Positions 51,615 through 58,948 of a stretch of 61,421 nucleotides of DNA are shown here, piece by piece. The stretch comes from Lentzea albida (GTDB lineage Bacteria > Actinomycetota > Actinomycetes > Mycobacteriales > Pseudonocardiaceae). Location of the stretch: positions 1 through 61,421 of the forward strand of contig NZ_FOFV01000031.1 of NCBI RefSeq assembly GCF_900111005.1. The letters run 5' to 3'. The notes beneath the pieces were generated by a model. That model was not told where the DNA came from and ran no database searches. It saw only the letters and a program-made list of their open reading frames with translations. How positions within the stretch are numbered: the first letter of the stretch is position 1; each line of letters starts with the position of its first letter. The position numbers and the translations under genes were made by a program.

Positions 51615-51662
51615 ATTCTCTTACCCCACGGATCCACCAGAATCCCGTGGGGTAATTTTTAT
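51506..51662 (+). ncRNA. Candidate short transcript: sigma-70 promoter, leader ORF, intrinsic terminator
   Basis: TTGATT (51506-51511), 17 bases, TATACT (51529-51534) predicts a start near 51541. An intrinsic terminator ends at about 51662, giving ~120 nt. GTG 51558 opens a short ORF (MNTQTAHACYERALK) that runs through the hairpin. It could be a small RNA or an attenuator leader. The promoter and the first codons are conserved in the copy at 44298-44406. Confidence 0.45.
51621..51662 (+). terminator. Intrinsic terminator with U-tract
   Basis: An 11-bp stem (TTACCCCACGG with CCGTGGGGTAA, 51644-51654) and 12-base loop, followed by ATTTTTATTT. This is textbook rho-independent form in the plus direction, unusual for high-GC actinomycetes, and fits foreign DNA. 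Confidence 0.85.
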
Positions 51663-51707
51663 TTCGGCCACTTTCGTATCATCGCACCAATCCAACGCAA
51701 GCGTCGA

Positions 51708-53116
51708 CTACACTGGGCGACGGGCAGTTTCCGCAGATTTGAGCATTAGTGGTGCGGGTCGCATTTCGAGGCGCTGGTCGCTGTAGTGAATCTGCAGGTG
51801 TTGCTCGCGGACTTGATCAACCAGGTCTTTGCCTACACCTTTCTCCACAGGTCCCGCAGCCCGCCCGAGCAGGTGTAGCAGTGCCTTCAGCAGGTGATCT
51901 TCTCGAATGTAGATGTTCCGCGGTTCGCCGTCGGAACGCCGCTTGGCGCTGGTGAAGCCGTGCCGGCATCGATAGCCAGCTCGCCCGTGAACCCAGTGCC
52001 CGTCCATCCGACGGCCACACAGCCCGCACACGATGAGCCCCGCCAGCAGGTAGGGCCGTACCTCGCCGTCCTTGGCGGGCTTCGCCACCCGCATCCCCTG
52101 AACGGCGACGAAGGTCTCATCATCGACGAGTGGTTCGTGCACGATCCGTTCGGAGACCTCCCACTCGCTGACCGGGTTGTACCGCAGCACACCTGAACCG
52201 CGGCCGCCGGGACGGCTTCCAGAGCCGTGACCGGCTGTGCTGCTTCGGTTCCACACCTGCCGACCGGTGTAGCGCGGGTTCTCCAGGATCATCGCCACCG
52301 TCCGGACGATCCACCGCTCCCCCGACCTGTGCGCGTTGCGCTCGGGATCGGCACCCGACGGACACGCCACGCCACGCTCGTTGAGCTCCCGCGCCAACGA
52401 CGCCACCGTCCGCCCCTGGGCACGCTCGGCGAACATCCACCGCACCCACGGCGCCGTCACCGGATCCGGCGCCAACACCTGCACCCGCCGACCCCACCGA
52501 CCATGCACCGGATTCGGATGACGACCACCATCAACCAACCGATACCCATACGGCGGCCGACCACCCAAAAACCGCCCCTGCAACCGCGTCTGAGACCGCA
52601 TCGCCGCCAACACTCGCTGCCGTGCCCGCGCCACCTCACGCTGAGCCTGCGCACCCAGCAACACCATCAACGCCTCATGCACCGGACTGCCGAGTTCCAC
52701 TGAGCCGCCCGCTTCCGGCAGCCATACCTCGACACCCAGCGCGTTAGCCCAGCCACGACCTCACGGAACTGATCACCATGAAAAGCGCGCTCGTACTCCC
52801 CCACCACGACCGCATCGAAGTCACGATCAGGATCTGCAGCGGCGACCAGCAACGCCGCGGCCTCCGGACGGTCCAGCCACGACCACCGCCGCGACACACC
52901 CACATCGAAGAACTCAGCGACAACCGAGCCGACACCCTCGATCAACTCATCCGACACGGCACGCTGCCACGCACGCGACGTCTGCACATCCTGAAATGTG
53001 CTCGTCGACATCCGCCCGTAGAACGCGAATCGCAGGCCAGGCTCCTCAGACGGTGCTACTGGACGGCGACGTCCCGTCAACGCGGCAACCAGTTCGGCGT
53101 TAGTCAACGTGGCCAC
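51708..53116 (-). pseudogene. Serine recombinase, frameshifted
   Basis: GTG 53116 opens ATLTNAELVAALTGRRRPVA, then the resolvase domain RFAFYGRMSTSTFQDVQTSR with the catalytic Ser in GRMST and DAVVVGEYERAF. Near 52750 one base is missing: the frame should go from REVVA to ANALGVEVWLPEAGG and on to SPVHEALMVLLGAQAQREVA, a recombinase domain and a zinc-ribbon CGLCGRRMDGHW. Restored length is ~469 aa. It may be a real mutation or a sequence error. Confidence 0.82.
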
Positions 53117-53298
53117 AATCAGCTCCCTCGGTCAAAACCGAGACCCAGCCGCCAGAAGCATCGTGACGACGTCCTGTCCATCTCCACCCGAACAGACCAA
53201 GAGCAAGCCACACCAGACATCAGGCCAGGTCATCGTCACCGAAAGCCAACTCAGACTCTGTGACCTGCAACTGGGGCACCTCACCGATGGATCGGTCC
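53117..53298. other. Intergenic, nothing recognised
   Basis: 182 bases between the 5' end of the recombinase gene and the 3' end of the caspase-STAND gene, both on the minus strand. It probably contains the recombinase promoter. No hairpin terminator stood out. Confidence 0.3.
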
Positions 53299-56200
53299 TC
53301 ACAGAGTCAGGCAGTCGATAACTGCAATACTGTTGCTGCCGACGATCGCGAGAAACGCGGTGGCGGACGTGCTTCCACCGACCGCACACAATGATCGGAT
53401 CTGTTGTGTCGTAAAGAGGGTCGCGAGCATGTCGCCGGTGACTGGATTCCATAGACGAACGGTGTGATCCCAGCTGCCGGTGGCGAGTAACGCGCGGCCG
53501 TCGGGCAGGGCTATCGCCGCCATCGCCAGTACACCGCTGGTGTGGCCAGTAAGTGGGTCACCGACCTGCTGACCGGTTTCCAGGTCCCACAGGCGCACCG
53601 GCTGATCGTGGCTACCAGCGGCAAGTAGCGTGCGGCCGTCGGGTAGCGCCATCGCCGCCATCGCCAGTACACCGGTGGTGTGGGCGGCGATTGGCTTGCC
53701 GACCTGCTGGCGGGTGCTCGGGTCCCATAGCCGCACCGTCGCGTCGTCGCTATTGGTAGCAAGCAGTGTGCGGCCGTTGGGTAACGCCACCGCCGCCACC
53801 GCACCGAGCCCGGTGGCGTGTTTGGTGAGTGGGTCGCCGACTTGCTGGCCAGTAGTCGGGTCCCACAGGCGCACCGTCGTATCCCCGCTGCTGGTAGCGA
53901 TGAGGGTGTGGCCGTCGGGCAGTAGCACGGCCGTCAACGCCTTCACCCAGCCGGTGTGGCCGGTGAGCGGGTCGCCGACCTGCTCACCGGCACTCGGGTC
54001 CCATAGCCGCACAGTCGCGTCGTCGCTACCGGTTGCAAGCAGGGTGCGCCCGTCAGGCAGCGGTACCGCCGCTACCGCGCCCACCCTGTGGGCGTGGCCG
54101 CTGAGTGGATGCCCGACCGTTTGGCCGGTGCCCGGGTCCCATAGTCGCACTGTTGTGTCGTCGCTACCGGTGGCAAGCAAGGTGCGCCCGTCAGCCAGCG
54201 GTACCGCCGCTACCGCACGAACCTCGTTGAGGTGTCTAGTGAGCGGATCCACGAACGCCTGACCGGTGGTCGGGTCCCACAACCTCACCGTGTGATCCAC
54301 GCCTCCGGTGACGATCAGAGTGCGGCCGTCGGGCAGCGGCACCACCGCGACCGCCCATACTCCGCCGGTGTGGCCTGTGAGCGGGTCGCCGACCTGCTGA
54401 CCGGCACTCGGGTCCCATAGCCGCACAGTCGCGTCGTCGCTACCGGTGGCGAGCAGGGTGCGCCCGTCAGGCAGCGATACCGCCGCCAGCGCCTTCACCC
54501 AGCCGGTGTGGCCGGAGAGTGGATCGCCGACCTGCTGACCGGTGCTCGGGTCCCATAGCCGCACCGTCATATCTTCGCTACCGGTCGCGAGGAGCGTGCG
54601 GCCATCGGACAGCGGCACCGCCGCCATCGCCAGTACGCCGCGCCCGTGGCCGGTAAGCCGATCGCCGACCTGCTGACCGGTGCTCGGGTCCCACAACCGC
54701 ACAGTTTTGTCCCAGCTACCAGTGGCAAGCAGGGTGCGGCCGTCGAGTAGAGGTAGTGCCGCCACCGCCTTCACCCCGCGGGTGTGGCCGGTGAGTGGGT
54801 CGCCGACTTGCTGACCGGTGGTTGGGTCCCACAACCGCGCCTTGCGATCCCCGCTGCCGGTGGCGAGAAGCATGCGGCCATCGGGTAGAGGAAGTGCGGC
54901 CACCGCCATTATCAGGCGGGTGTGGCCGGTGAGCGGGTCGCCGACTTGCTGACCGGTGGTTGGGTCCCACAACCGCGCCTCGCGATCCCCGCTGCCGGTA
55001 GCGAGAAGCATGCGGCCGTCAGGTAGAGGTACCACAGCTAACCCGCCGTGCTGTTCGACGAGCGGTTCACCGACAGTGTGACCGGTGACCGAATCCCACA
55101 GGCGCACCGTGTGGTCCACGCCGCCGGTGGCCAGCAAGGTGCGGTCGTGCATGGTGAGGACGCACAAGGAGTCAATCGGGCTGCCGGTGTCACAGAGGAC
55201 ATTGGTGGGGAGTGGCCAGTGTGCCCAGCGTGGGCGCAGACCTGGTGGGTGGATGGTCTGCTTGTGGTGCCCGGCGGCGGTGCACGCGAAGTCGAGACTG
55301 AGTGCTCGGTCTTCGGAGCTGGTGTCCTGGAGAAATGGTTCGATGGACGACCAGGTGGCCAGTGTGGAGGTCTCAGGGGTTGGAGTGATGGGCAGTCCCA
55401 GGCTGCTGCGGACGCGGCCGCCGGTTTCCCAGGGCAGCAGTGTGGCCGGGATGGTGGTGTCGGTGAGGGTGTCGCCGAGGGCGGCGTGGTCGACTAGATG
55501 CCGCCGCAGGTAGGGGTGGGGCGGCACGCCGGGGTCATGGGGCAGCAGGGTGCTGAGGCGTTCAGCGATACGACGGTGAATGGTCCGGGTGGGGTCAGCG
55601 GTGTCGTTGGCAAGGCGCTCGGGATGGTCACGCAGCACGTCGGCGACGGCTTCGTGGACCGGGCGGTAGACGATGCGACCGTCAGTGGTGTCGTGGGTGA
55701 GGTAGCCGGACAGTCGGCTGTGCATCAGGTGTGCGATTGCGCTGTCGGGCACGGTGTCGTTCAGTACGGCACTGGCGACGGCGGGCCAGATGTCTGCCCA
55801 GGGAATGCCGGCGCCGAAAGCGAGCGCGGTAGCGCGCAGCACCGCGAGCAGGATGGAGGCGGGGTACTGGGGGGTGGACGCGGCGGTCAGGTCGTCGCGG
55901 AGCAGCCCGATCGTGCCGTGTCGCAGTGATGCCAGCAGTTCGGCCTCTGTCGGGGGCTGATCGCCTAGCAGGCGGTGGACGGTGAAGCGGGCGTCGAGGA
56001 ACGATGGCACGACGGACTCCGCGATGAGGTGGGCCAACCGCTCTTGGCCAGGCAGCCGAGCCAGCAGGTAATCGATCATGTCGTGGATCGTGTCGGCGCC
56101 GTCGGTGCGCAATGAGATGAGTCCGGTCTCGAAACGGCTCAGCAGGGCGAGCAGGCCCGCTTCGGTGGCCGAACCTGGTTGGCCGGGTGCGCTGCTGCGT

Positions 56201-57528
56201 ACGCCGACAACGAGGCGAACACCGCGGTGGCGCAGCAGCGGCCCGATGAGGTCGGTGACGATGTGCGCCGGTGCGACGGCCTCGTCGAGGCCGTCGATGA
56301 CGATGGTGATCGGGCGGGCGGAATCGATCTGGTCGATCTGGTCGGTGAGCTGATGACGCAGAGTGACCATGCGGGTGCTGGCGTCAGTGGCGTGAGCCGG
56401 GGAGATGCCCGCGGCAGTGAGTAGTTGTTCGGTGATTTCCTCGGTGGTTTTGTTGCGGGCCAATACCGCCAGGTCGATCGACCCTTCCGGCGGGACGGTG
56501 TGCGGGTCCGCGGCGGCTGCGGCCTCGGCGTAGTGCGGGGTGGCCAGGAAGTCAGGGTCGCTGAGGGTCACCGCGCGGGCGATGATCGCCGATTTACCTG
56601 TGCCTGCGGCGCCGGTGATCACCAGCATGCCGGTTCCGTCGGTGAGGAAGCGGGCGAGCTGGGCAGTGAGTTCGCGCCGTCCGGTGAAGTACCAGCCGGG
56701 GTCGGTGGCCGAGTTCCGGCCGCTGGCCCGGTCCAGCCAGTAGTCCAGCTCGCGGGTCGGGGTGGCCAGCTGGCGGCGTGGCTTGCCGACGATGGTGGGT
56801 AAAGGCGGCTGGTAACCGGGGTTGGGTAGGCAGAGGCTCGGACCGTCCTGATCCCCTGCTTCCAGCACCTGGCGGATCTGCAACGTGCTTGTGCCGGGCT
56901 GGGCTAGCCTGCGGCATGCGGCATTAAGCTCGCGAACGAATTCGCTGATGCTCAGTAGGGGTTCCGTGTAGCCAGCTCGCTCGGCGAGGAATCGGTGGGT
57001 TTCCTCGAGCAGGACTGTGAATTCGCTGGCGCGTGGCATCTCGTCGAAGTCGGCACTGGTGAGTACTGCCAGCAAGGCTTGTCTGCGTTCAGCGGGAAGG
57101 TCCTTGTATAGCAGCGCCAGTTCGGCCTGCAGCTCGCCGGAGAAGCAGGTGTTCACGATCACCAGCACTTGTCTGGCCTGGGATGCTAGTGCGGCGGTGA
57201 CGAGGTCCGCGGTGGGATAGCCGCGGGCGAGGTGGTGGCCGCGCGGGGTGTCAGGCAGTCGCAGGTAGTGGCGGCCTGATCCGGAACGGACACCGTGGCC
57301 CGTGATGTAGACGACCGCGATGTCCTCGCTGGTGAGGTCGCGTAGCTCGTGCGCAATGGCCTCGACGTCACGGCGGGTGGATAGCGGTCCAGTCGTGATC
57401 GCGGTCAGCGCGCGATCACCGAGCCCAGAATCAGCCCAGACCTTGGTGGCGAGAGCGAGCTGGTCGGCGATGGCCTGGTCGATCTCGCCGTCGCGAATGG
57501 CAAAAAGGTACAGCGCGCGACCAGCCAT
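53299..57528 (-). CDS. Caspase-STAND NTPase-WD40 protein (NLR-like)
   Basis: 1409 aa, complete. Caspase-like domain (~1-235) with catalytic His78 in YITGHG and Cys128 in VNTCFSGE. STAND/NACHT NTPase (~275-560): Walker A GAAGTGKS (306-313), Walker B TIVIDGLDEA (~408-417). A winged-helix/helical linker (~560-780). At least 13 WD40 repeats (~785-1409) of 46 aa, each like LPDGRTLLATGSDDATVRLW, enough for two seven-blade propellers. The logic is ligand sensing by WD40, NTP-driven oligomerisation and proteolysis. ATG 57528 has AGAGG upstream. It is divergent, 91 bases, from the lipase/caspase operon. Confidence 0.93.
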   Translation of the reverse strand: MAGRALYLFAIRDGEIDQAIADQLALATKVWADSGLGDRALTAITTGPLSTRRDVEAIAHELRDLTSEDIAVVYITGHGVRSGSGRHYLRLPDTPRGHHLARGYPTADLVTAALASQARQVLVIVNTCFSGELQAELALLYKDLPAERRQALLAVLTSADFDEMPRASEFTVLLEETHRFLAERAGYTEPLLSISEFVRELNAACRRLAQPGTSTLQIRQVLEAGDQDGPSLCLPNPGYQPPLPTIVGKPRRQLATPTRELDYWLDRASGRNSATDPGWYFTGRRELTAQLARFLTDGTGMLVITGAAGTGKSAIIARAVTLSDPDFLATPHYAEAAAAADPHTVPPEGSIDLAVLARNKTTEEITEQLLTAAGISPAHATDASTRMVTLRHQLTDQIDQIDSARPITIVIDGLDEAVAPAHIVTDLIGPLLRHRGVRLVVGVRSSAPGQPGSATEAGLLALLSRFETGLISLRTDGADTIHDMIDYLLARLPGQERLAHLIAESVVPSFLDARFTVHRLLGDQPPTEAELLASLRHGTIGLLRDDLTAASTPQYPASILLAVLRATALAFGAGIPWADIWPAVASAVLNDTVPDSAIAHLMHSRLSGYLTHDTTDGRIVYRPVHEAVADVLRDHPERLANDTADPTRTIHRRIAERLSTLLPHDPGVPPHPYLRRHLVDHAALGDTLTDTTIPATLLPWETGGRVRSSLGLPITPTPETSTLATWSSIEPFLQDTSSEDRALSLDFACTAAGHHKQTIHPPGLRPRWAHWPLPTNVLCDTGSPIDSLCVLTMHDRTLLATGGVDHTVRLWDSVTGHTVGEPLVEQHGGLAVVPLPDGRMLLATGSGDREARLWDPTTGQQVGDPLTGHTRLIMAVAALPLPDGRMLLATGSGDRKARLWDPTTGQQVGDPLTGHTRGVKAVAALPLLDGRTLLATGSWDKTVRLWDPSTGQQVGDRLTGHGRGVLAMAAVPLSDGRTLLATGSEDMTVRLWDPSTGQQVGDPLSGHTGWVKALAAVSLPDGRTLLATGSDDATVRLWDPSAGQQVGDPLTGHTGGVWAVAVVPLPDGRTLIVTGGVDHTVRLWDPTTGQAFVDPLTRHLNEVRAVAAVPLADGRTLLATGSDDTTVRLWDPGTGQTVGHPLSGHAHRVGAVAAVPLPDGRTLLATGSDDATVRLWDPSAGEQVGDPLTGHTGWVKALTAVLLPDGHTLIATSSGDTTVRLWDPTTGQQVGDPLTKHATGLGAVAAVALPNGRTLLATNSDDATVRLWDPSTRQQVGKPIAAHTTGVLAMAAMALPDGRTLLAAGSHDQPVRLWDLETGQQVGDPLTGHTSGVLAMAAIALPDGRALLATGSWDHTVRLWNPVTGDMLATLFTTQQIRSLCAVGGSTSATAFLAIVGSNSIAVIDCLTL

Positions 57529-57619
57529 CTATACGGACCTCTCGGTGTGGCGATGTAACACCGCTATCGCCGATGGTGACGTTAACGTTGCGTGACACCC
57601 TGTCACCTTGGGAGGTTGG

Positions 57620-58948
57620 ATGACACCGGACGCGGTGATGGTGGTACCCGGCATCATGGGCAGCGAACTGGTGGACACCACCACCGGTGAGACGATCTGG
57701 GGCCTGCGGCCCAAGCTGTTAACGTCGGCGCTGCTACACGGCCTGGAGCCCCTCGCGGTCACTGACGCCGAACGCGCCGGTGACACGAGCCGGGTCAAGC
57801 CCGTGGGTCTGCTGCGGTTTCCCGCTTACCTGCCCGGCCTGACAGGGTTGGAGCCGTACACCGGCTTGGTGCGAGAGTTGCGGGGCTTGGTGCGCCATCG
57901 CGACGCGGTCGCCGAGTTTGCCTACGACTGGCGGTTGCCGGTCAAGCACAACGCCGCGTTGCTCGCCGACGCCGTTGACGCACACCTCGAGTCGTGGCGG
58001 GCTCGCAGCGGCCGGTCGGACGCGCGGATCGTGCTGGTGGCTCACTCGATGGGCGGATTGTTGTGCCAGGCGATGGCTCCCGATGATCAGGTGCGCGGCA
58101 CGGTGACCCTGGGCACTCCGTTCGACGGTGCGGCTAAAGCAGCGGTGATGCTTTCCCCCGCAACCGGAGGGCTGCGTCGGCGGCTGCGTGAGGCCGCGGT
58201 GACCATGCCCGGTCTCTACGACCTGTTGCCTGCCTACCGCTGTGTCGACACCGGCGATGACGTCCGCCGTCTCACCGTCGCCGACGTCGTGGGTATTGGT
58301 GGCGATGAGGACCTCGCCACCGCAGCCTTCACCGCACGAGCTCAGCGAGTGACGAGCCCGTTGCCGCACCACTGGGCATTGATCGGCGTAGAACAGCCCA
58401 CGGTGTCGTCGTTGAAGCTGCACGCGGGCACAGCCACCGGCACCTACGACACCTTCGGGCTCCATGACGACGGCGAGCTGATCCGCGACGAGCACGGCCG
58501 GCTGCGACGCAGCCCCGGCTTCGGTGACGGCACCGTTGCCCGCAACTCAGCGGTGCCCCACCACCAGGACCGGCACATGGTGCTGGCGCAGCAGCACACC
58601 ACGCTGGCGCACTCCGACGAGGCCGTCACCTTCGCCCGCGACATCGTGGTGCACGGCCGCGGCGCACCGGAACCCCGGCTCGGTGCCGGTGACATCGGCC
58701 TCGTGCTGCCCGATGTCGTCTCCCCCGGCCAGGAATGGACCGGGACGCTCACCGGCGTCGACGACCCCTTCCACGTCGCCTGCACCCTGACCGACGCCGA
58801 CACCGGCGTGGTCGTGGACCACCCGACGCCCCACCGCCGCGACGGCCTGGTGATGATCACCGGCGTGGCCGATCGGCAGGGTCTGTACCGGCTGCGGGTC
58901 GACGGCGGCAGCACCCCGGTCGTGCAGTTCCTGCTGGCGGTGCCGTGA
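57620..58948 (+). CDS. LCAT-like alpha/beta hydrolase with C-terminal beta domain
   Basis: 442 aa. The lecithin:cholesterol acyltransferase pattern: VMVVPGIMGSELVDTTTGE, nucleophile Ser143 in LVAHSMGGLL, Asp303 in GFGDGTVARNS, and His near 314-319 (VPHHQDRH). The last ~90 residues (GDIGLVLPDVVSPGQEWTGT on) form an Ig-like beta domain. No signal peptide, so it acts inside the cell, plausibly on phospholipids. GGAGG lies just before ATG 57620. Its stop overlaps the start of the caspase-STAND gene (GTGA), so they are made together. Confidence 0.82.
   Translation: MTPDAVMVVPGIMGSELVDTTTGETIWGLRPKLLTSALLHGLEPLAVTDAERAGDTSRVKPVGLLRFPAYLPGLTGLEPYTGLVRELRGLVRHRDAVAEFAYDWRLPVKHNAALLADAVDAHLESWRARSGRSDARIVLVAHSMGGLLCQAMAPDDQVRGTVTLGTPFDGAAKAAVMLSPATGGLRRRLREAAVTMPGLYDLLPAYRCVDTGDDVRRLTVADVVGIGGDEDLATAAFTARAQRVTSPLPHHWALIGVEQPTVSSLKLHAGTATGTYDTFGLHDDGELIRDEHGRLRRSPGFGDGTVARNSAVPHHQDRHMVLAQQHTTLAHSDEAVTFARDIVVHGRGAPEPRLGAGDIGLVLPDVVSPGQEWTGTLTGVDDPFHVACTLTDADTGVVVDHPTPHRRDGLVMITGVADRQGLYRLRVDGGSTPVVQFLLAVP

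Noticed and set aside
51558..51749. 63-aa ORF as a normal gene
   Set aside because: An intrinsic terminator sits inside it, so full translation is unlikely; kept only as a leader ORF.
53490..55180. Regular 138-bp repeats as a CRISPR or satellite array
   Set aside because: The repeats are in frame and encode WD40 units of 46 aa; no short repeat-spacer structure.
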